Origin: Fremontodendron californicum | Taxonomy: Eukaryota > Streptophyta > Magnoliopsida > Malvales > Malvaceae | NCBI GenBank assembly: GCA_030761205.1 | Contig: JAULJL010000033.1 | Span: 3,063,501 to 3,127,500 of the forward strand | Direction of reading: 5' to 3' | Length of the DNA: 64,000 nucleotides | Shown here: piece after piece, positions 11,748 through 23,682 of the stretch | How the letters are laid out: each line of letters opens with the position of its first letter | Position numbering within the stretch: the first letter of the stretch is position 1 | The notes under the pieces: generated by a model | Databases searched by the model: none | Told to the model about the DNA's origin: nothing | What the model saw: the letters and a program-made list of their open reading frames with translations, nothing else | Made by a program: the position numbers and the translations under genes

Positions 11748-13384
11748 TTATAACCAAATCGGTCTTATCCTCAGAGGAAGAAGAACTTGAAGAAACAGAA
11801 ATCCTTACTTCTAACCATGTATCTGTAAAAGAAACTGGTGAAAAATCTCAAGAAGAAGAAGCCCAAGAAGCCCCTTCATCTTTTGAAGAAGGAAATCAAG
11901 CTACTATTGATGAGCTAAAGGAGGTTAACATCAGTACTAGTGAAGATCCACGACCGGTCTTTATTAATGCTTGCTTACCATCAGAAGAGGAAAAAGCCTA
12001 TCTTGATCTTTTGATAGAGTATCGAGATATCTTTGCTTGGACTTACAAAGAGATGTCGGGACTTGATCCAAAAGTAGCTATGCATCATCTGGCTGTCAAG
12101 AAAAGTGTCCGACCTATCAAACAAGCTCAACGACGTTTCCATCCTGACTTGATTCCCCAAATTGAAGTTGAGGTCAATAAGCTCATCAAAGCTAGCTTTA
12201 TTATAGAAGTCAAGTATCCCACTTGGATCTCAAATATTGTTGCAGTGAGAAAGAAAAATGGTCAACTTCGAGTTTGTGTAGATTTTCGAGTTTGAACAAT
12301 CCTTGTCCAAAGGACGACTTTCCTCTCCCTTTAACAGAAATAATGATTGATGCTACAACTGGCCACGAAGCTTTGTCATTTATGGATGGATCGTCTGGCT
12401 ATAATCAAATTCGCATGGCTCCAAGAGGTGAAGAACTTACCACATTTCGAACTCCAAAAGGAATATACTGTTACAAAGTTATGCCATTTGGGTTAAAGAA
12501 TGCAGGTGCTACTTATCAAAGAGCAATGCAAAAGATCTTTGATGATATGCTTCACAAAAATGTTGAATGTTATGTTGATGACTTGGTAGTGAAGTCAAAG
12601 GAAAAATCCGATCATCTTGCTGATCTTCGCCAAGTGTTTGAAAGATTGCGCAGATACCAATTGAAGATGAATCCGCTCAAGTGTGCGTTCGGAGTATCCT
12701 CGGGCAAGTTTTTGGGGTTCATCGTACGACATCGTGGGATTGAGATCGATCAATCAAAAATAGATGCAATCATGAAAACGCCTGTACCGCGCAATCTGCA
12801 TGAACTTAAAAGTCTGCAAGGAAGATTGGCATATATCCGATACTTTATCTCAAACTTGGCTGGTCGATGTCAACCATTTAGTCGGCTAATGAAGAAAGAT
12901 GTCCCTTTTGTCTGGGATGAAGCCTGCAGTAATGCTTTTAAGAGCATTAAGACCTTTTTGTTACGACCACCTATTCTGAAGGCACCTATACTAGGGGCCG
13001 TTGATCCTTTATATTGCTGTACAAGAACGTTCCTCAGGAGCATTGTTGGCACAAGAAAATGACGAAAGAAAAGAAACTGCACTCTACTATCTTAGTAAAA
13101 CTCTTAATGACGCTGAATTAAATTATTCTCCCATTGAAAAGACTTGCTTGTCATTGATGTTTGCAGTTAAAAAGCTGAGGCATTATTTGCAAGCTCATTC
13201 TGTTCGTTTGATTTTGCGAGCAGATCCTCTCAAATATCTCATGTCCAAGTCTGTGTTCAGTGGAAGATTGGCAAAATGGGCTCTTTTGCTACAAGAGTTC
13301 GATATTACTTATATTCCACAAAAGGCTGTTAAAGGGCAAGCACTTGCCGATTTTCTTGCAAACCATCCGATTCCAGATAATTAG
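11748..13384 (+). pseudogene. Element B reverse transcriptase and RNase H
   Basis: RT domain from about 12070 (VRPIKQAQRRFHPD) to 12800. It has VRKKNGQLRVCVDFR, a one-base deletion at about 12291 where the family has DLN, MPFGLKNAGATYQRAM, and an intact catalytic YVDD at 12571-12582. A frame change near 13000 leads into the first RNase H (LYIAVQERSSGALLAQEN to LADFLANHPI), ending at an in-frame TAG at 13382 where the family reads on. Role: copies element RNA to DNA and degrades the RNA strand. Confidence 0.87.
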
Positions 13385-13903
13385 GAATTTTCTGAAGATC
13401 TCCCAGACGAAGATGTTCTTTTCATCGAAATTCCCAGGCCATGGAAACTATTCTTCGATGGGGCTTCCCGTCAAGATGGAGCTGGAGCAGGTGTTGTCTT
13501 TGTCACTTCAGAAGGAGATGTATTGCCTTATGCATTTACTCTCACTGAAAATTGTTCCAACAATGTAGCAAAATACCAAGCTCTGATCATTCGATTGGAA
13601 ATGGTAGTGGATATGAAGATCACTCAACTTAAAGTGTTTGGGGATTCCAAATTGGTCATCAACCAACTTCTTTCACTTTATGAAGTTAAAAAGCCAGACC
13701 TTTTACCATATGTCAACTATGCGAAGAAGGTTTTGGAATGGTTTGACAATGTAAGCTTGGAACGTGTACCAAGAAGAGAGAACAAGCAAGCAGATTCGCT
13801 AGCTAATCTAGCATCAGCTCTTGCCATGCCAAGTGTAGAAGTAAAAGTCCCTCTTTGCAAACGATGGATTTTGCCTCCAGTTGATTTTAAAGATAACAAA
13901 TAG
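13385..13903 (+). pseudogene. Element B second (archaeal-type) RNase H
   Basis: In the same frame as the preceding RNase H, after the TAG at 13382-13384. It starts with RPWKLFFDGASRQDGAGAG near 13436 and runs through NNVAKYQALI, FGDSKLVINQL and RRENKQADSLANLASAL. The acidic residues typical of RNase H are visible: D in FFDGAS, D in FGDSKL and D in QADSLA. The Glu expected in N-x-AEYxAL is Lys (NNVAKYQAL). This extra domain between RNase H and integrase marks Tat-lineage elements. Frame shifts at about 13900 before integrase. Confidence 0.85.
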
Positions 13904-15178
13904 AATCCAATGTTGTTTCAGTTTGCAAAGTTGAAAAAGAAGATTGGAGACAATCATTGATTGATTATTTAGAGCATGGGAGGCTACCCAATGATCCAAG
14001 GCATAAAAAAGAAGTGAAACGTCGAGCTCCTCGATTTATTTACTTCAAGGGTACGCTCTATCGCCGCTCTTTTGATGGTGTCTTCCTTCGATGTTTAGGA
14101 GAAGATGAAGTATCCAAAACTTTACAAGAAGCTCATTCAGGAATTTGTGGTGCACATCAGTCTGGAGCTAAATTGCACTTTCAAATTAAAAGAATGGGAT
14201 ACTACTGGCCAACAATGGTAAAGGATAGCATGGACTACTCCAAGAAATGTCAAGCTTGTCAGTTTCATGCAAACTTTATCCATCAACCTCCTGAACCATT
14301 ACATCCGACAGTCACATCTTGGCCGCTCGATGCTTGGGGACTTGAGTTGGTAGGACCATTACCTAAGAGTTCACTAGGGCATATGTATATACTTGCCGCT
14401 ACGGATTACTTTTCAAAGTGGGCAGAAGTGGCACCTTACAGGGAAGTAAAAAAAGAAACTGTTGCAACTTTTATTAGGACAAACATCATTTATCGGTATG
14501 GTGTACCTCGTCACATCATAACTGATAATGGGAAGCAATTTGACATGAGCAAATTATGTGCATAGTTTGACTTCAAGCATTACAAGTCTTCAATGTACCA
14601 TGCTCCAGCAAACGGATTAGCAGAAGCTTTTAACAAGACTTTGTGCAATCTTCTCAAGAAAGTTGTTAACCGTTCAAAGAAAGATTGGCATGAAAGGATG
14701 GGAGAAGCTCTGTGGGCTTATCGAACTACATATCGCACACCAACTCAAGCCACTCCGTATGCACTTGTTTATGGTGTAAAAGCTGTTCTACCACTTGAGC
14801 GACAAATTCCATCATTGAGGATTGCAATCCAAGAAGATCTTTCTAGTGAAGATAATGTACGCTTACGTTTGGAAGAATTAGAAGCACTGGATGAGAAAAG
14901 GTTGGAAGCCCAACAACGCTTGGAGTGCTATCAAGCTCGACTATCCAAAGCTTTTAATAAGAAAGTCACGCATCGATCTTTCAAGTTGGAGATTTAGTCC
15001 TTGCTGTAAGAAGACCCATAAATACTTCACATCGTATTGGCAACAAGTTCCTTTCAAAATGGGATGGACCATATGTTGTTCGAGAAGTTTATACCAATGG
15101 TGCATACAAGATCGTTGATCAAGATGGTGTCAAAGTTGGACCGATCAATGGAAAGTTTTTGAAGCGTTACTATGCTTA
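13904..15178 (+). pseudogene. Element B integrase
   Basis: N-terminal H-H-C-C module at about 14125-14265 (AHSGICGAHQSG ... CQACQFH). The core domain reads WGLELVGPLPKSS, where the first catalytic Asp of the usual WG-x-D-x-x-GP is Glu. The second Asp is in IITDNGKQF (14520). A TAG at 14563 interrupts the core. The third acid is in NGLAEAFNKTL (about 14614). A one-base deletion near 14980 shifts the C-terminal GPYVVREV domain, whose stop is the TAA at 15176-15178. Confidence 0.85.
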
Positions 15179-15723
15179 AAGAAGATACTGCTCCTAAACA
15201 AGAGCTTAAACTGTCGTATGTTGCTCCTAAGCACGAGCTTAAACTGCACATAAAAAAAAAAAGCCCGCTATGTTGAAAATCCTTTCTAGGACAACTTAGG
15301 CAAAAGTTAGGGCACAAAAAAAATGATGAACTACGTTATGACTTGATCCTTCAAATTCGAGGGTACGTAGGCAGCTTGGTTTCATTGCCAAGTTCAGTCC
15401 AAACAAAAAAAAAAAATTGTTTGATTCAAATATTATCTTTTGTTCACTTGAAAGTATCATGATAATTCTCCATTCAAATTTCATGATTCAAGTTATTTTT
15501 CAAGTAAAACAAATCTTTTACAAATTAAAGATCTTTGGGAATTTAATTTGTAGTCCATACATGATGCAAAAATGCTTCAAAAAGTGCAAAAGAAAGATGA
15601 TATATGAAGAAAAAGAAATTTAACTTCATTTCAAATTTGAAAAGAACTTACAATTAAAAAAAACTAACAATCCTAAGAACTAATATAAATTTCAAAAAAA
15701 AAAAAAGTTACATCAAAAAGGAT
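15179..15723. other. Element B spacer between pol and antisense ORF
   Basis: No ORF. It holds two copies of a GCTCCTAA(A/G)CA(A/C)GAGCTTAAACTG unit near 15189 and 15220, several A-runs, and a segment around 15325-15385 (CTACGT...GGGTACGTAGGCAGC) of a type conserved in Tat elements after pol. Sense pol and antisense ORF transcripts would converge here. Confidence 0.6.
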
Positions 15724-18403
15724 TCAGGGCTTCCATTTGAAATTCTTCAAGTCTTCTCGAGAGGCTTCCAACATATTTCGCAACAAATCTAAGTTTTTGG
15801 CTTCATTCTCAGTAAGGGTAGTAAAAGACTCAACAGAATTCATCTCCTCACGAATCTTGGAGGTGTCGATTCTTCTTCTTTTCAATTCATCTTCAGTTTC
15901 TTGGAGCGAAGATTCAAGTCTATGTTTTTTGCGTTGCAAAGTAATGAACTCTTGCTCTATATCTACCAAGTTCGACCGCAGGGTGTCAAGGTTCTCAACA
16001 GTTTTATGTTCAAGTAACATTGAATCTTTAAGTCTAATTTCAAGTGCTTGAAGTCTTTCAATTCCATCCTTGGATGAAGAGATGGAAGATTCAAGCTCAT
16101 TAAACTTTTGGACTTGTGTAAAGTAGTCTTCCACCATGCCTTTCAATAATGATGAATCAACGGACTTAATTGCTTCTATTGCATCAAAGATCTTGTGGAC
16201 ATCACTAGTAAGTGAAGAAACCCGATCAAAAGAAGCGCGAATAATCCTTGGTTGAATGCTTTCCCACAAAATAGTTACAAGCTTCAACTGACTATCGGAT
16301 ATCACTTTTTCAGCACTAAACTTAGAAAATTCTGGAAGGGCGAGATGACTAGCTTCAACATGAGGGCTTATGGTAGTCTTCACTATAGGGGAAGTATTAT
16401 TAACAATCATGTTGGGGCAAGCATCTTCTTGGTTGGAAACGGTACTTGAAACATTATTTTTGATCTCAGCTACAAGTTTGTTGAACTCATGTGAACTAGA
16501 AACTGAAGCTTCACTTTTGGCAGGGGATATATCACCATGAAAAGATTCCCTTGGCCTGATTCGCTTCCAATGTCTTTCATGATCACTCTCATCAATTGAA
16601 TCTTCAAGGATCACATTATGCTTCCCTTCGATGACTTTTGGTAAAACCCTTTGTCCTTCATCAACTAATGACACTGATCGAGGAACTTCTTGTGAAGCCT
16701 TCACATGCTCCTCTGTTAAATCTATAGTGGACGAGACATTGGCTTTATTGGATTTTTCTTGCAAAATCTCTAAAGACTTTTTCTTAACATCCTTTGAAGG
16801 TTTTCTTCTCTTTGATGGTGATGTACGGATGCTTGAAATCAAAATATCAATAGAATGCTCAAGATATGGCTCATGAACTTTCGACCACCATTCCATGTAT
16901 CTTGCGGTTGCATGATCATTAAGATTTAGAGAACGAGATGGAGAGATCAATCTGGACTTTGTATGAGAACGAGTGCAAATTCTCCAAAACCTACATAGAT
17001 CATCTACAGATCCAGAACGAATGTCTTCCTTAAGAGCTTCGGGAATATCTTGACAAAACCCAAATTGTCTCCCAAATCGATGAGGACTGTAAGGTTCTAC
17101 AATGATGGCTTGGTTACATCGGGTGGGCAAATACTCGAACGAACATTAACAAGGTAGCCATGATTGATCTTACTAAGAGTTTCATCATCAACAATCACTT
17201 CATCTCTATTTCTGGGACATAAGTTAGCATTCCACACTATGCCAGTATGAATCAACTTGCGGGCGTCATAATCCTCAAAGTATTTGGCTCCACCTTCTCC
17301 TGAAAAACTTGCTCATCAAAGGCCTATATACATCATCTGGATTTTGAAAGTGAGTCCGGAAGTAATAACTTAGCCACCCATAAACATAGTGAATTGGAAA
17401 ACACGCATCTGAAGAGCCCGCTTGAGTAGAAAGTGTGATTCGGCTTAGTCCATGGTAAATATTGGCAAACACCGAGATCGCGAGATTAACAGTTCTTCCA
17501 ATCGCCATCAGGCTGGCTATCTTAAATGTCTCTGGCTGAACAAATTCTGAATCTTTACTTGGGAAAACGAAAACACAAATCCAACAAGAAAGGAAGGCAG
17601 CTAAATAAGTGTCTGTTGTTAAACTTTCTTTGATTCCAAGTGTAGTGAATGCTCCATCTCCTGCCATTCCCCGACCTTGGTACTTCCGAAGGATCCCAAT
17701 AGGGTTATGTGTAGCTTTTGAACGAACAAGCTTCTTTGCTTTTCGAGCAGGTGGCTTGGTGTAACGCGATTTTCCTTGAAACCAAAAATTGATCCAATCC
17801 TCAATAGACACCTTATCCTCCTTGTTTTGCTTCAAAAGATGGAATGCAGCAAATAGATACTCACAACATCTCGGGATGAATCTTCCCTTGTTATCAAAGG
17901 CAGTCAATTCGGCAGCACAAGGAATGACTTCATCATAAAAGATGCCGTGAATGGGCAAACCGCCTAGCTTATGCAAATCCCATAAGGAGATGGAAGCTTC
18001 CCAGTAGCAAGGTGGAGAGTATTTGTAGCCGGGCACCAAGCTTCACAAAAAGCGCGAATGACGTCCTTGTTGTGATCATAAGTGTATAATGATGCATAAA
18101 CAACATCATATATACTAACAGTCATTAAATTTTTGTTGAAGTGATATAACACATCTTCAGTCCATTCCCAATACTTTGGTATGTAACCAAGCTCTCCAAA
18201 AATCTTGAAGGAAAATCCCCAATATGACTTTTCGGAAGTGATACGGCTTCCCAATGTGTCAAACTTCTCATGATTAGAAGTATTGATGTGAAGATTAGAT
18301 TGAAGAGATCTCGCCTTTGGAGAAGATTGTGAGGCTTGGGAAAGTTCTATCGACCAATCCTCCAAAGTGGCAGGAAAATCAAATGATTTCCAAGCAGACT
18401 TAT
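15724..18403 (-). pseudogene. Element B antisense ORF with plant mobile domain (main part)
   Basis: Encoded opposite to B's gag-pol. Read from 18403 down: a continuation of the start at 28271; PMD-type region with FCEAWCPATNTLHLATG, then SISLWDLHKLGGLPIHG after a one-base deletion at about 18002; SIEDWINFWFQG; then a transmembrane-like/hydrophobic stretch TYLAAFLSCWICVFVFPS. The frame changes at about 17290 and 17140. The C-terminal 468 codons are Ser/Lys-rich and end in a heptad-like coiled coil (about 15760-16100). Plant mobile domains occur in MAIN/MAIL host proteins and in transposable elements. The cellular role of this copy is unknown. At least three frameshifts and the insertion of C make it a pseudogene. 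Confidence 0.75.
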
Positions 18404-19915
18404 TGATAACTCGTATAATTATATAGTTTTTAGTTATGTTTTATTATTGTTTTGTGTCAAATACGAGTTATTATTGCTTAGTCTACTTGTGTTTATGATC
18501 TTTTATATTTTTATGTAATTTGGTGTTTTTCATGAGTTTCTTTGAGTGATTTCAGATTACTAGGTTAAATCAAGAATTAAGGGCAAATCCAATTCAGTTC
18601 CAGTTCCGACACCTTTTGCCATATCAGCTATATCTGAAGTTTCACCGAAGCATTAAGGCTGAAATTTTGACAGTGCAAAGTTAAGAGGCATATCTATCTT
18701 TTTCATGTTTTACACTTCTTGAAACGGAGTCATTTTCCCTACCGAAATCAACCATCAAGTTGGCTGATGTGCAATGACGTCTGTTCTGCACCGTTTTGGT
18801 ATTTTGACCATATCTTCCGATCCACATGAGCAAATGATCTGATTCCAACGGCTATGGATTAGTAACGGATAGGGGCATATTTTTCTAGAAGTCTCTTTGA
18901 TCAGATCAAGCCTCCAACATTGACAAAATCGACCATCAAGCTGGCTGATCAGAATTGTCATACAACATGACGAAAATTGTTAGAAAAATGCACCCACCTA
19001 TTATACCTACCTTTGAAATTTATAAAGCTTGTCTCTTGTCATTTAGCTCTCCAAAATGTGTATAAATAGAGGGCCTTGGATGAGTATTAGGATACAATTA
19101 TACATTGGTAGGATATTAGCCATTGTAATAAAATTCTCTAAGTTTTCTTTTTCTTTCCTTTCTCTAGTTTTCTTTTTCTTTATTTACTTATGCTTCTTAC
19201 ATTTCTTTTCATTTTATTCATATCTAGTATGTGTTGCTAATCATATTGTTGAGGTGATGAGGTGAAGCTCTTGGTAAATGCTAAGGTTAGTCTCTTAAAC
19301 ATGAGCTAAAATGAACCATCATTTATAAACACTAGTATAGATAATATTTTCTTTTGGTTTAAAATCATACTTGCAAAGTAGAGATCTTGATTCATTATTG
19401 ACAATGAAAATGGCACAGTAAATGCTTGGTTTCATAACCTTGATTTGTTGTAGACATATACCTTGGCATAAGGAATGCTTGGACTCTTTTTATGAGTTTT
19501 GAGGACACCAAATGAACATAATATCATATGCCATGGACGTTGGACAATTTGGACTGAATTGCTAAACCTTCCGATTGGAACCTCCTTTATGTGTGGATTT
19601 CAATTGTGTAATAAAACAAGATTAATCTTAGCATAACACCAAGAGTGGATTCTCTAACCTCAACATCCTTTCTTATTGTTTTTTTATATCTTGTTTAATT
19701 GCTTTTATGTTATTTTGTTTATTTTGTTCTCTAATATCTTGTTTACTTTCTTTGTTATTGATTCCCTAATATCTTGTTTATTTTCTTTTTCATATATATT
19801 TATAAACTTATACTTACTAGTACGCTTCCCTGTGGTTCGACCTCGAACACCCGAGAATTTATTACTTGAACATAACCTGCACTTGGGTTTACAACTCTTA
19901 ATTGAGTCTCCATCA
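18404..19915 (+). repeat. Element C 5' LTR
   Basis: 1512 bp from TGATAACTCG to CTCCATCA. A TATA box TATAAATAG lies at 19061-19069, so the R region would start about 30 bp later. The LTR interrupts the antisense ORF of B close to its N-terminus. Confidence 0.93.
19061..19069 (+). promoter_or_regulatory. TATA box of LTR C
   Basis: TATAAATAG in a GC-balanced context (GTGTATAAATAGAGGGCC). It is unchanged at 27309-27317 in the 3' LTR, so both LTRs retain a core promoter. Confidence 0.75.
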
Positions 19916-19921
19916 AGTTTT

Positions 19922-19938
19922 TGGCGCCGTTGCGGGGA
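19922..19938 (+). other. Element C primer-binding site (tRNA-Asp type)
   Basis: TGGCGCCGTTGCGGGGA, six bases after the LTR. It matches the tRNA-Asp site TGGCGCCGTTGCCGGGGA except for one missing C. This site is usual for Athila elements. Confidence 0.8.
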
Positions 19939-20192
19939 GGCAATACTAAGTATATAAGTTTATAAGTATATTTATTTTTATTTTTATTGGCTGGTTATAC
20001 CGCCTAATTTTCTATATATTTATATTTATATTGTATATTAACTTTGTTTTATTTTTATTGGCTGGTTATACCGCCTAATCTGTATATTAACTTTGTTTTA
20101 TGCTTGTTTGGCGACGTGATTTTAGATCTCGTCGTTTAGTTAGATTTTATTGTGAAACTTTTTCAGGTAATCTTTCTAATACAACTCCTACC
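19939..20192. other. Element C leader
   Basis: T-rich untranslated leader between the primer site and the gag start. It includes a nearly exact repeat, TTTATTTTTATTGGCTGGTTATACCGCCTAAT-type, at about 19973-20010 and 20048-20080. No gene is seen. Confidence 0.6.
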
Positions 20193-22460
20193 ATGGCTGA
20201 CAATGAAAGTGTTCATGCTGAAGATGAGAACAGACAAGTACGCACCATGCGTGACTACTTGCAACCAACTCGAAGCTCATCACCCTCTTGTTTTATTTTT
20301 CCTCTCAATGCAAACAACTTTCGTTTTAAACCAGGTATGATAGCTTTGCTTCCAAATTTCCATGGGTTAGAATCGGAAAGTGCTTACTCGTTTCTAAAAG
20401 ATTTGGAAGATGTATGTGTCACCTTTAATGACCAACAATGTACAAATGAAATTGTCAAGCTAAAATTATTTCCTTTTTCTTTAAAAGATAAAGCAAAAAT
20501 TTGGCTTCATAATTTAAAACCAAGGTCAATTGGCACATGGCAAGAATTACAAACTAAGTTTCTAAAGAAATTTTTCCCAGCACATAAAACTACTGCTTTG
20601 AAAAGACAGATTCAAAATTTCAATCAAAATCAAAATGAAGCATTTTTTCAGTGCTGGGAGCGTTTTAAAGATTTGTTAAGTTCTTGTCCACATCATGGTT
20701 TTGAAAAATGACGTCTTATTAGTTTCTTTTATGAAAGTTTAACTCCTGAAACTAAACAATTTGTTGAAACAATGTGTAACGGTGAGTTTCTAGAAAAAGA
20801 ACCTGAAGAAGCCTTTGACTACTTAGACCATTTGGCAGATAACTCTCAAGCCTGGCACACAGATAATTCCTCTGAAAGTTCCAATAGATCTAATCTTGTT
20901 TCTAACAGAGGTAAATATCATTTTAGTCAAGAAGATGAGATAAAAGCTAAAGTAGCTAATTTGGCTAGAAAGATTGAAGCCATGGAACTTAGAGAAGTAA
21001 AAGAAGTCAAAACGGTTAAAAATGAAGAAAGTTGTGGAATTTGTGAAATCATGGGACACCCCACTTCTGAATGTCCAAACATTCCCATTCTCAAAGAAGC
21101 GTTGCATGATCAAGTAAATTCCATAAACACATTTAAAAAGCCTTTTCCTTCTCCTTACTCTGAAACATATAACCCTGAATGGAGAAATCATCCCAACTTC
21201 AGTTGGCGGAATAATAATCATGTTCAGGTACCACAATCTCAAAAGCCGGGCAACATTTTTTCCTATCAACCTTCACGTGTACAAACCTTGGAAGAGACAT
21301 TGCAAGCATTCATGCAAACACAAGCAAATGTGAATAACCAAACTTCACAGGACATCAATGAGATCAAAAACACCTTGTCCACATTGACAGCTTCATTACG
21401 CACTCAAGAAAAAGGTAAGTTTCTTGCTCAACCTCAGCCTAACCCTTCTACTCAATGTCTTGTTTCTTGCTCCAATGAAACTCAACAGGAAAATGCCAGT
21501 TCTATCACAACTCTTCGAAGTGGAAAGGCAATTGACAAAAACATTCCATCAAAAGACCAAGATCCTCCTTCCTCTCTGAAAAGTAATGGTAAGGATGATG
21601 GTAAGTCTGAACTTCTTGAAAATTTGGACAAAGAAAAAGGTATGCATCCTGCTCCTTTTCCTCAAAGGTTGCAAACAATAAAGAATTTGAATCAAAATGC
21701 AGAAATTTATGAACTTTTCAAACAAGTTAAGATTAACATTCCTTTATTGGATGCAATCAAACAAGTTCCATCTTATGCTAAATTTTTGAAGGACATGTGC
21801 ACATTTAAAAGGAAACATAATGTATAAAAGAAAGCATTTCTGACGGAAAGTGTGAGCTCAATCATTCAGCACCTTACTCCACCAAAATTCAAAGATCCTG
21901 GATGTCCAACAATCTCATGCATCATTGGAAACACTAGAATAGAACGTGCATTGCTTGATCTTGGTGCTAGTGTTAATCTTTTGCCTTTTTCTGTTTATCA
22001 ACAGTTAGGTTTAGGTGAACTCAAGGAAACACCTGTTACACTTCAACTAGCTGATCGTTCTGTAAAAATTCCTCGAGGGATAGTTGAAGACGTTTTGGTT
22101 CAAATTGATAATTTTTACTTCCCTGTTGATTTTATTGTTTTGGACACACATCCTGTTTCAAATCCAAATGTTCAAATTCCTGTTATATTAGGCCGTCCAT
22201 TTCTTGCAACTTCTAATGCTCTGATAAATTGCAGGAATGGTATTTTGAACATTTCTTTTGGAAATATGACTTTAGAATTAAATGTGTTCAACATTTGCAA
22301 GCAACCTGGTGATGATTCAGAAGTACATGAAGTGGATTTCATTGAAGAACTTGTTCATGAACATCTCACCACTACCATATTCCATGATCCTTTAGAAGCT
22401 TATTTAATTGAATGTGAGTTTGATAATGCTTCAAAAATTTCACACACTATTCTTTGTTAA
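20193..22460 (+). pseudogene. Element C gag-protease (two in-frame stops)
   Basis: Single frame from ATG 20193 (MADNESVHAEDENRQ). The capsid domain spans about 20330-20860 (LLPNFHGLESESAYSFLKD, IWLHNLKPRSIGTWQEL). TGA at 20709 replaces a sense codon. A one-knuckle Cys/His motif CGICEIMGHPTSEC lies near 21040-21080. APFPQRL and a late gag helix SYAKFLKDM follow near 21650-21800. TAA at 21825 then separates the protease: LLDLGASVNLLP with the Asp at about 21957, and VILGRPFLAT near 22187. The Athila assignment rests on APFPQRL and DLGASVNLLP. The rest of pol is missing downstream. Confidence 0.87.
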
Positions 22461-22974
22461 ATTCTTTTCAGGTTAAGCATTGTTGGAAACAAAAGTTTGA
22501 GGAACTTCCATCACTCACAAATGTCATTGTACCATCAACTATTGAACCACCCAAGCTGGATTTAAAACCATTGCCATCCGAGCGAAAATATTCCTTTTTG
22601 GGTGAGAATGAAACTTTTCCAGTCATAAATGAACTTGAGGAACTCAGAAATGATGCATATGAGAATTCTAAAATTCACAAAGAAAGAACTAAAGCCTTTC
22701 ATGACAAGTTAATTTCAAGAAAAATATTTGATGTTGGGCAAAAAGTTCTACTTTATAATTCTAGACTTCACATATTTCCTGGTAAGTTGAGATCAAGATG
22801 GACTGGCCCATTTGTGGTTAAGCATGTGTATCATTATGGAGCAGTTGACATTGAGAATCCTCAAAATGGTAAGTATTCAAGGTAAATGGACAAAGACTCA
22901 AACTCTTTTTGGAAAATCATGTTACTCAAGAAGAGGTTGTTTTTCTTTCTGATCCTTGTTTTGAAAATAACTAG
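22461..22974 (+). pseudogene. Element C pol remnant: RT edge fused to integrase C-terminus
   Basis: The segment starts with the protease-RT linker (FEELPSLTN ... LPSERKYSFLGENETFPVI, about 22490-22628). It passes without a frame break into NELEELRNDAYENSKIHKERTKAFHD, the far C-terminal part of Athila integrase, then RWTGPFVVKHVY. The RT, RNase H, zinc-binding and catalytic integrase domains, normally roughly 3 kb here, are absent. A one-base loss near 22874 shifts the last about 30 codons, which still read to a TAG at 22972. The deletion makes C dependent on other elements for reverse transcription and integration. Confidence 0.85.
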
Positions 22975-23145
22975 ATGTAAATATAATTTTTACTAATCTT
23001 CAAAAAAAAGAATACATTTTTTTAACCCCGGTTAAATGGCGGATAACGGTACTCCGTGATTATTTAAGTCGGTTCCATCAGCTACCCACAAAACTGATAT
23101 TGTATATAAATTTCTCTTTCAATTTCTTTTTCATTTTTTTTCAAG
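22975..23145. promoter_or_regulatory. Leader of the captured cassette, with TATA-like site
   Basis: Non-coding stretch between the pol stop and the first cargo ORF. It begins with an A-run (about 23002-23009), then a segment with higher GC (ACCCCGGTTAAATGGCGGA) unlike the flanking Athila DNA, and a TATA-like TGTATATAAAT at 23102-23112, some 35 bp before ATG 23146. The left edge of the foreign DNA probably lies here. Promoter function is inferred only from the motif. Confidence 0.45.
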
Positions 23146-23682
23146 ATGGATGATATTCTCACAAGATTGCAGAAACGATTTCCTCCTTTTCCTCGGAATA
23201 TTTTACTGAAGCTTTACCAAGTTCGATTTGAAAGATTAAGAATGCTTATGCACAAAGGGATTCCTGAAGACATACGTTGGATAATTGAAGCCAAGGTACG
23301 TGAAGATGAATATCTTCCTGTTTTGCATTTACCAGGTACAGGTAGAAGCACTTTTGCAAAGAAGCGACGAGCAAAGCGCATGAGTTCAAATTGCCACAAA
23401 TGTGCACGATGGACGTGTAACGGTAAATGTCGTTCTATTGGGATTCCGTCCTCTAATCGAGATGATAAAATTGAGTTCATTAAGGATGGACTGAGTAAGG
23501 AGAATTTGGGTAATATCCAACTTTCTCTTGAGACGCATCCTAGTGGAGACGTACAAAGAGAAATTCTTGATTTATGGCCGCAATTCCAAAGGGAATGGCA
23601 ACATATTGGGAATCTGATGTTAAAAGACCCTGTTTGCCAGCTTGTAAGAAAACTGGATGGGAAGCATATCCTCGACTCATAG
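23146..23682 (+). CDS. 178-aa basic protein with four-Cys cluster (cargo ORF 1 of element C)
   Basis: Intact ORF from ATG 23146. Residues 66-78 are GRSTF followed by a basic run AKKRRAKR, then a cysteine cluster C83-X2-C86-X4-C91-X3-C95, and a helical, charged C-terminal half with no obvious domain. The basic-plus-C4 layout suggests a nucleic-acid-binding zinc finger. It is reminiscent of the small cysteine-rich proteins of some filamentous plant RNA viruses, but that is pattern similarity only. The TAG at 23680 is followed in frame by 23 more sense codons to TGA 23752, so the stop may be a recent nonsense change. It is not a gag, pol or Athila env-like sequence. Same strand as LOG, 367 bp upstream of it. 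Function unknown. Confidence 0.6.
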   Translation: MDDILTRLQKRFPPFPRNILLKLYQVRFERLRMLMHKGIPEDIRWIIEAKVREDEYLPVLHLPGTGRSTFAKKRRAKRMSSNCHKCARWTCNGKCRSIGIPSSNRDDKIEFIKDGLSKENLGNIQLSLETHPSGDVQREILDLWPQFQREWQHIGNLMLKDPVCQLVRKLDGKHILDS

